The notes beneath the pieces were generated by a model that did not search any database, was not told where the DNA came from, and saw only the letters and a list, made by a program, of their open reading frames with translations. Positions 35,016-46,502 of a DNA stretch of 64,000 bases are shown piece by piece (within the stretch, counting starts at the first letter, position 1; each line of letters starts with the position of its first letter). Source of the DNA: Catenaria anguillulae PL171 (taxonomy: Eukaryota > Blastocladiomycota > Blastocladiomycetes > Blastocladiales > Catenariaceae); the NCBI GenBank assembly GCA_002102555.1, contig MCFL01000002.1, positions 434,001-498,000 on the forward strand. The letters run 5' to 3'. The position numbers and the translations under genes are program-made.

Positions 35016-38000
35016 ATGGATCCCCAGCATCCCAGTACACACGCTCAGGCTCAGCAGACGCCCCTCAGGAAGCGTCAGTCGGCCGCCCTCTTTGACGCCG
35101 GATCCAACGGCTCCGCAGACCGTGATGCCCACCCATCCAGCTCGCCCAACGCAAACATTTACACGCTCCCACCCGACCAGACAATGACACTCCCCTTGCC
35201 ATCCCGGACGACGACGAATCCGACAAGACAACCTTTGACCCGGTGCAGTCAAACCTAAACGCAAACCCAAAGCTCGCATCCTCGTCCCCATCCGATCCTA
35301 TCATCGTTCCACCGCTTCCTTCCTCCACCTTGCTGCCCTCCAATGGACACCTCAACCCATTCCTCTCGGGCGCCTGGTTTGTCGACCGCCACCACCGCCG
35401 CCTCCTGCTGCGCGGCGTCAACCTCTCTGGTAACGCCAAATCCCCTTACGAGCCGCTCTTGCCCTCGCACGTTGCCGACGGCTTCTTCCGCGACCTGTCC
35501 GTGTCCTTTGTGGGGCGACCTTTCCCTCTCGCCGATGCAGATTACCATTTCTCGTTGCTGCGTGCGTGGGGATTCAACGCGTTCCGCTTTTGCCTCACTT
35601 GGGAAGCCATTGAACATTTGGTCCTGGCATCTACGACGAGGACTATATGATTACGTGATTGCCGTGCTCAAGCGCGCTGCCGAGGTTGGGTTGACGTGCT
35701 TTCTCGATCCGCATCAGGATGTTTGGTCGCGGCACTGTGGCGGGGATGGTGCACCCAATTGGACACTTCGGTTGGTTGGTCTCGACGCAACGGGCTTTTA
35801 CGAGTCGGGCGCCGCAATGTGCCATTCGACGTGGTGCCAGCGCACGGGCAAACCGCCAGGCGAGTACCCAAAGATGATTTGGCAGACAAATTACTTCAAG
35901 TTGGCGGCCGCAACCATGTTTACGCTGTTTTTCGGCGGCGACTTGTTTGCACCTTGGCTCGTGTTCAAGACTATGCCCGCGTCGGTGTCAATGAGGTGCC
36001 CGACCATGCCTCTCCTCCTGCCTCTCCCTCGCTGCCGTGGTTCAACTCAAGGGACTTCTTACAAGCTCATTTCATTCGTGCCATGACACACATGTACCGC
36101 CGGTCCACGCGGCCGGCCTCACTTCCTCCCACCAGCCCCCACCGCCTCGCAACTTGTTCCCGCGGTCCTCGGCTGGGACACGCTCAACGAGCCAAGCCAG
36201 GATACATTGGATGCCCCGATATTTCGCGCCTCCTCCCCTGGCAAGCACTCTTCAACGGTGCATGCCCAACACCACTTCAAGGCATGGCCGCAGGCGCGGG
36301 CCACGAGGTGTCCAACGTGGCCACGTACACGATCGCATGGTGCGGGCCCATGCGCAACGGCGAATGCTTGCTCAACACGTCCCGCACGTCGGCGTGGATG
36401 GCCGCACGGGTGTCACCGGCCGCGCTTCATGCACAGGGTCTGGCGGCGGCTGCCACGGCGCGCACACGTGTGTTTGTCAACACGGATCCGCTTGCAAGTG
36501 ATTGCACGCCCGTCACGCTCACGGCCGCACATTTGGCGTTTCCGTCGGGCGGATGCATCTGGGCGGCACATGGGGTATTCGATCCACTGACGGGCGTCCC
36601 CGTGCGCTCGGATTACTTTGCCAAGCACCGGCACGCGGGTTCAAGCTGGATCCTGAAAACTTTACAAGCACGCTGTGGATCGAGTTTGCGCAACGATTTG
36701 CAAGTGCCGTGCGCAAGGTAGACCCAAAGTGCATCGTGTTTTTGGACACGCCCGTCAACGAGGAGCCGCCCAATGTGGTTGGTGCGCTGCAAGGTTTTGG
36801 TTCGTCGGCTGCTGCAGCGGCCGACATTGCCCTTGCGCCACCCTCGCCCGCAGCCACGTCGACAACCACCGTGACAAGTCCGCGGTCAACCCTGGCGCTC
36901 GACGAGAAGCCATCTGCAGTGACGGATCGCGGCATGCCTGCATTTGTCCCGCTTGCATCTGCCACTTCAACCTCAACACTGTCCACGCCCGCATCCACGT
37001 CGTCGTCGTCGACGCCCGGCCATATCCTGCCGGCCATTGACCCGACGTTTGCGCGCGACCTCGTGTACGCCCCGCACTGGTACGACGGCCTGACGCTTAT
37101 CACCAAGCACCTCTGGCCATACAATGTGGATTTTTTGCACATTTGCGCGGGCAAAAGAATTGGATCACTGGTCTGCGGCTCGGGTACGCGCAAGTGCGTG
37201 CGGGTATGGCCGCACAACTCGCGCTGATCCGCGACGAAGGCCACCATCGCCTTGGCAATGTCCCCGTGCTACTGGGTGAAATCGGGATTCCATTCGACAT
37301 GGATCCCGTGACGCAAAGCGTTCCGTCGCGGCAGGCCGAATTGGCCATGGATGCAAACTTGGCGGCCATTGAAAGCGCCCTGGTGCATGCGACGCTGTGG
37401 AACTATTGTCCCGACAATGAGCGGGCCGTGGGTGACGGGTGGAACGGCGAGGACTTGAGTGTCATATTGCAGGGGCAGCCACGACCCATGCGCGTGCTGT
37501 TGCGGCCCGTACCTTGGGCGGCCGCGGGTACCGTGGTCAGGATCCGGTTTGATGCGCGCGAGCACGAGGCGGAAGTGTGTATTCAACGCACCGACAGAGT
37601 GTGCGGTGCGTGCATGCGTGATCCGCCAGGCGCATGGACAGAGGGCGTGCCGGGCGCACTGAATAACGATTCGGCGGCGGCCGATGAGCGCCTTGTGTCG
37701 CAGATTTACGTGCCGTGGCTGCACTTTCGCGGGCCAGACAAGTCGACCGTTGCATTGTCGCATGGCGCGTGCATGTTGGATTTCAGGCGTCAGGTGCTCA
37801 GATGGGTCCATGGGCACGCGTCTGGGTGCCAGTATTGTGGTGGGCACCCTGGCGAGCCATTGACGAGCGTGGATGTGACACACCGGGTACAAATCAAGGG
37901 CAGGTTTGATGGCGGCGAGGACGAGTTTGAGTGGGATCCAAAGGGCAGGTTGGACCGCGACGGGTGCAAGGAGAGCGAGTATCTGCTCAAGTCGTGGGAG

Positions 38001-38021
38001 CAGCCTGGGGGTAATGCCTGA
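35016..38021 (+). CDS. GH5 glycosidase, sterylglucosidase/endoglycoceramidase-like (frame breaks)
   Basis: Glycoside hydrolase family 5, most like the fungal GH5_12 enzymes (EGCrP/Sgl1) that cleave glucosylceramide or ergosteryl-glucoside. Conserved segments in order: WFVDRHHRRLLLRGVNLSGNAK, WGFNAFRFCLTWEAIEH, GLTCFLDPHQDVWSRHCGG, APNWTLRLVGLD, GWDTLNEPSQD with the acid/base Glu, PTPLQGMAAG, LVYAPHWYDGLTL, and VLLGEIGIPFDMD with the nucleophile Glu near 37280. After 37400 comes the C-terminal beta-sandwich. No signal peptide is visible, which fits cytosolic members. Frame breaks of one base occur: at 35620 CATTTGG/TCC needs a third G to give EHLGPGIYDEDY, and at 37153 an extra A in AAAA restores frame; others lie near 35200, 36250 and 36640. 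A Ser/Thr-rich insert of about 60 residues lies at 36830-37020. Confidence 0.82.
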
Positions 38022-38705
38022 GCTGGTGGAAAAGGGGTTTGCCATGGGCGGCAGGACAGATCGCGGGGCCAATGGGTGTGTGGGCGGCTTGTGGGAGGCA
38101 GTCAAGGATTGCTTTGGATGCGGTGGGGGAAGGTAACAGGGCATGGGCAGCGAGTTGTCTGCTCGACCGTTTTTTTCTATTGCGTTCGCATTCTTGTTTC
38201 TTGCGCATTTGACGGTCCTCTACTATTTATTCCACGCTCAATCCCGAATGCATGTCCATTTCCCACTATTTGCTTGGAGCTTCGCGCTTCCGTGACCAGG
38301 TCAGATCGGGACCTTTCACATGGTTGGAATGTGGATGGAAGCATGCATTTATGGAAGACACCAAATGAAAAAACTGGATATCGATATCGATCGATGTCGG
38401 AAGACAATGAAATCAATACGAGCTCCCGGCACATGATATGACACTGTGAGCATTCCACCCGCCATCATTGCAACTCGAGTTTGGACGCCCTCCACCCGCC
38501 CATTGCCGCGATCCTACGAGATCCTGCGTTCTTGTGCGTCCAGCCCCAGACATTGGCTGCAGCCTGTAGTCGATCCTTGCCATTGCCAGCATTCACTGAC
38601 CCCACGCTCATCGGCAACCTAACTACTCAACAGACGATTCGCTCGCTGCTACTGCCTCTGCCACGACACTTGCTGTCCTGCTCGCCTCTGCGTCTGCTTG
38701 ATTCC
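38022..38705. other. intergenic region
   Basis: 684 bases; the left part is the 3' flank of the GH5 gene. A GATATCGATATCGATCGAT palindromic string occurs at about 38378-38396. No exon was recognised. Confidence 0.45.
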
Positions 38706-41700
38706 ATGTCCAGCCCACTCCCCGGCCACGGCCAAGCAACACCACACCTCAACCGCCAACGCAATCTCAAACTCAATCACACGGACCTAGCCAAACATCC
38801 TCCTCAGTCGACCCAGCCACGACATTGCTGCTGCCACTGAAATCGCATCCAGGGAACGGGACCGCGACGACTCGGACCTCAGCGACATTGACCTCCCACC
38901 ACCTTCATCCCCCAGTCCAAGCCGCAAACCTGCCCTTCAGCACCGGCCACGGTCATTCATTCTTCACCCATCGCCTCACCATCGTCGTCGCCTGCGTCTC
39001 CACCTCCTCGGCCACCGACCTTTCCCCGAAACAGAGCCAGCATCGCCGGGCAGCCCTATCCCTTCCCTGTCCTCATCCGACGTCTCGTCCATCCCGCCTT
39101 CATCCCCACTGCATGATCCAATGGACGTGGACGACGACGACAGCCTGCACGTTGACGATGATGCGATGCGCAAATCCGGTCGCAACGACGGCCATGGGTC
39201 GGGCTTGTCGAGCCAGACGGACTCTGACGACGACTCTGACGGCAACAACGGCCACATGGCGTCCCGAGGTCGCTCGCGGGTGCGGCGACCAAGATCTTCT
39301 GCCTCGAAGGATCCTCCTCTGATCGCTCGTCTGTCCGCTTGTCCTCGCTCTCGGCGTCTCCAACAGTCACGCCCGCAGATCCACGGCAAAAAAACAAACA
39401 CCCCGGGTCAACGGCCGCTGCACACGAGGAGGAGCATAGTGGCAGCACTGGCGCCGCGCTGGTCCGCCGACGCATCACCTCGAGCTCATCCTCGGTCTCG
39501 TCCGTCAGCTCGGTCGGCACGCTGTCCTCGTCATCCTCGCGATCGTCATCCCTCCGTCACAAGGAGGCCAGGCTGCACGCAAGCAGCGGCTCGCGCCGCT
39601 CCCTATTCATACACGCAAGCATGACGGATCAGAAAGCGAGGACGACGACGGTGGCGGGTCCAGCTCGGGCGATTCTGACAGACCGGTAGCTCCCGGGTCC
39701 CGCTCAGGCGTAGGCAGCCGGCGTGTTCTGCCGAGCTCTCCTGACTCGCCCATGGATCACAAGGTCCCGCCACATCTGCCATAAGCAAGAACCGGCACAT
39801 CCAAACCGCAGAAACCGTCCGCCGCGCCAAAATCGACTCGCCCTGCACCCCTCGCCACGGCCTCCTCGTCACGCCTTCCGACATCTGCCAGCGACCCGGC
39901 CGACACCCCGCTCACCAGCCCCTTGTTGCCCAAACGCCGCGGCAGCACAGCACAAGCGCCCGCGCAACAACTCACCAACGTGGACGCGCGCAAGGACACG
40001 TCGGGCCGAACGCGCTTGTTCAAGGCCGTGAGTCGCGGCGACCTTGCACTTGTCACGTCGCTCGTGTCGGCGGGCGCCAACGTCAATCACAAGGATCATG
40101 CCGGGTGGACACCCTTGCACGAGGCTGTGCTGGCAAGGCACGAGGCCATTGTACAGCTGTTGCTTGAACGGGGGGCAAACCCGAATGCACAGGGATTGCA
40201 TGGAAATACGCCCTTGCATGATGCGGATACGGAAGAGTATTTGCCAGTGGCCAGGATGCTGCTCAAGTATGGCGCCAGCGTCAGTGTGCGCAACGAGGAT
40301 GGCGTGGCGCCCGTGGAAAATCCCGAGGCTGAGGACGAGGTGAGTGCCTTGTTGAATGCCTATGGGGTGCTAGAGGATGCGCTGTTGCGCAGGGACAAGT
40401 GCGGCATGACCTGTTGCATCGGTGTTGCTGGGAGCTCGGCCAGGCACGCCACCCGCCCCAAGCGTCGGCATCACAAGCGTGGTTGCGCCCGTCGCCCGAA
40501 CTCATCCAAGAACTCGTTGCGTGCCGACGCGTCGACGTCAATGTCTCGGACAATGCCGGATGGACGCCGTTGCACGAGCTCGTTGCCCAGCAGCGCGTGC
40601 CGCTCGTGCAATTGCTGCTCCGTCACGGCGCAGACGTGAACGCCGCGGGTTTCGAGGCATGACGCCGTTACACGAAGCTGCAAAGGGCAAGGGCCATGCC
40701 GAGCTCGTGCGCATGTTACTCGATCATGGCGCGGATCCACGCGCAGCAACGGATGGTCCAGGCATGACGCCGATCGATGTGTGCGACGACGCAGAGCTCA
40801 AGCGGGTCATGGCAGAGTATCCGTACAGGGCGACGCGTGCGGACGAGGTGAGGCGCCAGTTGCTGGAGGAAATTGCAAGGACGTCGGGTGGGGTTCATGG
40901 CGACTGGCAGTCTGGGTCGGCCGCTGCCGGCCCAAATGCTGCTGCTGCTGCCCATGTCGATCCGGCTGAAACCGTCTTGAGCGATACGGGCGGCGGTGGC
41001 GGCGGCGGCCAAGACGAGTCCAAGAGCGAGCGGTCGCGTGACGATGCTGCATCCACCTCGACGCATCAGCAGAGAAGTGGTGCAAGCTATGGCGGCGGGG
41101 CGGGCGGCGATCCGCGAAAGATGACGAGGGAGGAGCGATTGATGGCGTCGTACATTGCGCGGATCGAGCGGCAGGAGCAGCGCAAACAGCAGCAACAGCA
41201 ATCGCAGCAAGGTGGCAAAGCCGGTGGCTCGGGCGAGGCCGCAAAGCGGAAAAAGTCGTCAGCGACAAGCTTGGATATTGGCAAGGCCGCCGAAAAGGCG
41301 GTTGAAAAGACCACTGCAGCCGCTGTAGGGTCGGCAAGGGGCTCCAAGGCCCAGGGGGATGATGGGGCGCGCGAGACCAAATCGGGTGGAGCTGGCGGCG
41401 CGGCCAGTTCGGCCAAGACCAAGGGCAAGGAAAGCAGCAAAAAGGCAAATGGGTCCTCAACGTCCAAGGCGCGAGAGTCTCCCGCACCGAGCTCTTCTGT
41501 GCACGAAGCCGCGACCGAAAAGTCTCGATCCGCCGGCACCTCCGCCAAATCGTCAAAGGCTAACCAATCTGCCGATCCGACGTCAACCTCTGCTGCCGAC
41601 CTCGACCAACGGCCACCAAAGAAACGGGCAAAGACTTTGTCGTCGGCAACCGACGTGCCCGATACGACTGTGCGCGTCGATGATCTTCCGCAGTATTGCA

Positions 41701-43215
41701 CATCGGGCGACGCTGCTCGTGTCACCAAAGCCCTCAACCTGCCAGGCGTCATTGCTGTCCTGCCCAAAGCCATTCTCGCCGCATCCCGTGCCGGCCACGT
41801 CGAACTCGTCCGAGTTGTGGTCGATCGACTGGCTGCAGCACACGCCTCGGGTGCGGCCAACGCTCCTGCCAACCTCACGGGCGGCAAACCCGTGCTGAGC
41901 GTGCAACAAGTTGTCACGGCGGCACTTCATCAAGCCGTCAAGCAAGAACACGTGGATGTTGCCGGATACTTGTTGAGCAAAGGGGCCAAGGCAACAGCAC
42001 GGAACCGAGCGGGCCAGACACCCATTGAGCAAGCACGTGTGTTAGGAAACAGGGTGCTGGTGTCCCTGCTTGAGCAGGCAGCGTCAGGGTCGTCGAGCGG
42101 ACTTGCAGCCGCGCTCTCTGGAAGTGCAGGTGGTGGAGTGGTGGACGAGGAGGTATTGCGGGGGATGACGATTCCATGGTGGTGGATGACAAGATGACTG
42201 TAGTTGTGACCAAGGATTCTGTCGTGCTCGCAACAAAGTCCTCCAAGGGGGGCCAGGTGCGTCGTCCGCGAGCAGCAAGCGCAAGGCAGCCGCGGTTAAA
42301 CTGGAAGAGGACGACCTATCCGATACGGATGTGGATTCCGACACTGCTCCACCTCCACCGAAAAAGGCCAAGACGGCAGGTTCCATGTCGAGGGACCGTG
42401 CTCGTGGATCCAAGGTCCAGGCATCATCTCAGCATTCTTCGTCGCTCTTGTCTTCACTCGGATTCAAGGACCCACCCCCGACTGTAGACTCAACCGCATC
42501 TCAGCACAACCGTGCGGCGTCCTCAAGCTCTCAACGAGCAGCCGCCTCCCGCCGCAACTCGTCATCGCAGCTCCCCGCATCTGCTGCTGACCGCCGCCGC
42601 GCTTCTCTCCTCGAACAAGGTGGCGAATCCGGGGGAAATTCGCCCGAAATCTCAGTTGTTGACTCGCCCCGTCGTGCTCCGCCAACCATTGGTCCTATCG
42701 CTTCCACTGGCAGCCCGATTCTTGCCGTTCAGTTTGGCACCCGCTTTCTGGTGTTGGAGCCCGATGTGCGTGGCCATGTCACTGTTCCGTCTGCTGGCCA
42801 AGTGTTCCGTGCCCCATCCCAGCGCGAAATCTTTGCGCTCATGGATTCGCCCGTGGCGTCGTCGCTGCGGCCTGGCCTGCCCCCGCCCCGGATCGCCATG
42901 CTCGACGAGCTCATTGCGGCCGTGCACGCTGCAGGAACCGGGCCGTTGCCTGTGCAGTTCACGTCCTGGCGCCCGCCATCGTCCGACTCTCCACCGCCTC
43001 CACCTCCGCCGCCGCCTCCGAAGCGTGCTCGCACTGGCGCCACCGCCAATGGACGCGGCAAGCGGGCTGCATCCGGCCTGACGACGCCAGCGCAGTCGCC
43101 GAGCAGTCAGCGTAACACGCGTCGGCCACCATCAGAGCGCGTATTGCCGCCCAAGGTCATGTTCAAGCACATGCAAAAGCGTGCCTCGGTGACCAATTCA
43201 AGTTCGACCAAGTGA
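38706..43215 (+). CDS. large ankyrin-repeat protein, Hos4-like (frame breaks)
   Basis: Protein of roughly 1,450 aa. Start approximate: first suitable ATG at 38706. The N-terminal third is disordered and rich in Ser, Pro and acidic residues (MDVDDDDSLHVDDDAM; SESEDDDGGG). Ankyrin repeats follow from about 39960: GRTRLFKAVSRGDLALVTSLVSAG, AGWTPLHEAVLARHE, LHGNTPLHDADTEEY, then AGWTPLHELVAQQR and GMTPLHEAAKGKG. A Lys/Ser/Ala-rich linker leads to a degenerate repeat region (LPQYCTSGDAARV to NRAGQTPIEQARVLG) and a C-terminal region with FGTRFLVLEPDVRGHV. This layout resembles Hos4, an ankyrin subunit of the Set3 histone deacetylase complex; the assignment is tentative. Frame changes without splice sites occur, e.g. 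at 40655, where an extra G in GAGG restores FEGMTPLHEA. Confidence 0.65.
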
Positions 43216-43728
43216 TGGTGATTTCTTGAAAAACTGCAAAAGGTCAAAGTTCACGCAAGTAATTGCCCCGAGTTGATTGTTTCTCTTCTTTTTTTCATGT
43301 TGTTGTTGGCTCTATTTATTCATCCATTGACATTCCGTTTGAAGTTACCGTATTGTCGTTCCTTTGTATGTACTCATTCACTATTATATACCTCCCATCT
43401 CCTTGGCAGATGAATACCAACTCGGATGGTAGCGACCTTTGATCGCTTCACAATTGATGTTGTTTTCCTTCCATGTTGACCCAGACTCAGTCCATTCATA
43501 AACGATGCTCCGTCAAGTGATGATTGTACACTGAAACCCTTTCATTCGCATTGACACGACAACGAGGACAGGGGCAAAGAAGAATAGAAGAGGTGGTGAG
43601 AGGGAAGGAAAACGCAACAGGTATGGCAAACACAAGGCTCGGAACGTGCTCTTGGGACCGCCCAAGGTCAGGCACACATTCAACAACAACAGGCTCACTC
43701 AATCCAGGCACAATTCAATTGTACTTGT
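43216..43728. other. intergenic region
   Basis: 513 AT-richer bases between convergent genes; the 3' flanks of both. A CTATTATATACC string lies near 43380. No gene seen. Confidence 0.5.
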
Positions 43729-45278
43729 TTACAACTCGGAGCGACGCACGGGCTCGCCAGCGCGGACGGGGCCACAGAACACGCCGTTGGTCTTTGATCC
43801 CTCGCAACCACCAGGGGGAACGGAAACAGCGCCAATCTCGGCGGCCGAGTTCCCACCGTTGAAGAAGGCAATGCACGAGCCAGTGTAAGGGTCGTTGTTG
43901 AAGCTGCCAATGTAGGCCGACGAGAAGCGGCCAGTGGTGGTGAAGAGCAAGGCACGCGCACGGTACCAAGGGGTGGCCTTCTTTTGCTGCTCAGTGAGCG
44001 TCGGGGCAGGAGCGTTGAGGTTGAGCAAGTCACGGTTCTCGGCATTGCAGAGGGCCCTGCCTTGAGTGTAGTCCATGAGCTCGGTCGACGTGAAGAGCAC
44101 AAGGTCGTTGCCCGAGGTCCGGCGCTTCAGCTTCTCCTTGACACGGTCGCAAATGGGCAAGTACGAGCCACCGTCGGGAATAGTCACGGCACCCGTGCCG
44201 TCCGACGTGGCAGACGACGTGAAGACCATGGACCCGAGACCGTAGTCGTAGCCGTTCCACCCAGCGACGTGGAACTTCTTGTTGCCGCCCTGGCAGCCAC
44301 GGGCAAGGCCGTTGATTTCGGCAATGTTCTTGAACGTGACATCGGCCAAGGTACCGCCGAGGTCCGAGCACACCTTGGCTGCGTTGGCAGCGGTCGTGGT
44401 ACCGTCCTTGGGGATGAAAAAGTTACCTGCCGACGAGATGCAGTTCTCGGGAGCGGAACGGAACCGGACCAAGTTCCACGTGGCCGAGCTCTCGAACGGG
44501 TGGTTGTTGGCCGTGAACCGGGTCACGCCACGCGGCAGAACAAAGGTCTGACGGGCCTTGGCCATGTACGGCTTGGTCCAGTACGACGCGGCATCGTTGT
44601 AGCATTGCCAGGCCTCGCCGTTGGGCGCGGGCTGGCCGTCGCGCGGGTAAATGTATCCGTTGATCTCGTACTTGTCGGCCGTCGGGATCGGGTTGAGTGG
44701 CGACGTGGTGGAGCCCAGGTACGTTACATCGCCACGCTGGGTGGTCCAGTAGCTGCTGAGCACCTCGCACTCCAAGACATCCACCTCCCAGGGCCGTTGC
44801 CGGGCGGCACTTGGTGGGCGGCGCCAGAGTTGGCAATCTGGAACTGGTTGACCGTCCACTGGCCAAAGGTACCGGCGGGCAGCGCGACGCTGAAGGGCGT
44901 CAAGCCGGCAGGGGCTACAGAGCGAGCAAGGATGAATGAGTGCGCAAGTTAGCAATCCAGGCTCGGCATCCATTTGGTAAGAATTCAGTCGGATCGGGCG
45001 CGCCACCGTCGGAGGTGGTCGGCGGAGACAAAAGCGACCAACAAACGCGTCATGATCTCGCGCGTTCCGGGACACTTTGGGCCACAGAAAGCTTGGGCCA
45101 CAGAGAGCAAGGCGAAGCGGAGAGAGACAATACGAAAGAAGGCAAAAGAATGCCCCCATCGGCCAATCAGGGTTGGTTGAAGGGGAGATGACGTACTGCG
45201 GCGCTGCTGGTCGGGATCGGCGTTGGCCAAGGCGGCCACGACAACGAGGAGGGTGAGGACAGGGGCGGGACGAGTCAT
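43729..45278 (-). CDS. secreted C-type-lectin-like protein
   Basis: Predicted secreted protein of about 420 aa. Exon 1 (45278-45197) encodes a signal peptide, TRPAPVLTLLVVVAALANA. A 282-nt intron, long for this window, leads to exon 2 (44914-43729). The mature part holds many aromatic residues and about 10 Cys. A central segment (NCISSAGNFFIPKDG, KVCSDLGGTLADV, FHVAGWNGYDYG, YLPICDRV) has the order of a C-type lectin-like fold. A second, similar half follows with LVLFTSTELMDYTQGRALC, AYIGSFNNDPYTGSC and GVFCGP. No known catalytic motif is seen and the family is not certain. A one-base break near 44790 (GGCCCTGGG) separates PGNGP from WEVDVLECEV. Extracellular carbohydrate or protein binding is an inference only. 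Confidence 0.6.
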
Positions 45279-46502
45279 GATGAGTTGACGAGTTGTTTGT
45301 ATGAGCAGTTCCAGTTCCAGTTAAAAGCACAGCTTGCTTAGCGTGCGTCTGAGTCGGAGTGGAGTTCAAGGGGGGATCGGTCCGCTTAAGTACGCACGGT
45401 TGGGGGCGACCTCCAACAACAACGGGTCGAGGACCGACAACCTCAGGCTCGTTTCTCGCAACCACCCGCGTTTCCGCTTCATGCTCCGAGCGCGTTCTCA
45501 TCAGGAGCAAAGCAAAGCAAAGCAAAGCAAGTGTCTCCCAGCGGGTTGCTGCCCGCTCACACGTGTGTGACGCGTCTCACAGTGGCCCCAATGAACGCAT
45601 TGCGATGCTCACGAGCGCCTCATTACCGCACACTGATTGGGAATACCCAGTTGCTATTTGAGTCCCTAATGGGTGTTCCCGAGCAAGTTCTCAAAACTCA
45701 ATTTGCGCAGCAAAGCTTGGGGCAAAGCCCTGGACCACATATATAGGCGAAATGAGGGGATCGACCTCGTGAGACAACCTTTAGTGGCCTGGCGAAAGTT
45801 GCGCGTTGCGTTGACCACGAACATGTGTTGTACAAAACCTTTTGGTGGACCCCAGCTGTAATGATCGTACCGGAGTCTTACAGGCAGTAAGGTTCAAGAA
45901 GGTTCGGAATACCTTCATGCCGGGGGCAGTATGAAAGTGTGAGGCAAAGACGTGGAATGGGCATGGGAAGTGGCGCGTGGATCCACGTGATCGGAACGAT
46001 CTTTCTGCGTGTCTTTAGTAAAAGTGACTCACTGGAATGGGTGAGGCTTGAGGCATCAATGTAGACTCAGATGCAAGTTCTTGAACAGTTTTCTTCAAGG
46101 AGTTCCTATGTGCCGCCCAATATGTATGCTCACCCATCCTGTCCTTGAAGGGATGTGTTGGTGTTCACGTCAAAACTCTTGAGGATTGACCCTCCTTTTC
46201 CATAGCAGCGCTCGATTGAAAGAGAGTTCTGCGAAAGTTGAGGCGTTTTCTTGCATTGGTCCTGGGAAGGGTGAGTATCGATGCACAAAGATGCATAGGG
46301 TGCACGGACTCATGAGTTTGGACCCGCATGTCATCCAACTGACATCATGCACGAACGAAACGGCCAGAATGTCCCAGTGTTCGCAGTTGGCTCGAGTGCG
46401 AGTTATGTAGGTAATCGCTCCTGAATGGACCAAGCCAACTCACGGACTATGGCCAACTGAAACTCTAAGCAATTCACCGGCCTCACAGACATTCAATATA
46501 CA
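45279..46502. other. intergenic region
   Basis: About 1.2 kb between divergent genes. The left end holds a five-copy AGCAA repeat; elsewhere the sequence is unremarkable. No conserved exon or RNA gene was recognised. Confidence 0.45.
45506..45530. repeat. AGCAA tandem repeat
   Basis: Five exact copies of AGCAA about 230 bases upstream of the lectin-like gene's start codon. Confidence 0.85.

Noticed and set aside
38376-38398. GATATCGATATCGATCGAT palindrome-like string as a regulatory site or replication origin
   Set aside because: Short simple-sequence palindrome with no supporting context.
41087-41917. Open frame of 276 codons on the minus strand
   Set aside because: Antisense to the low-complexity linker of the ankyrin protein; composition only.
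43984-44952. Open frame of 322 codons on the plus strand
   Set aside because: Antisense to the lectin-like gene, Val/Gly/Arg-rich, no recognisable motif.
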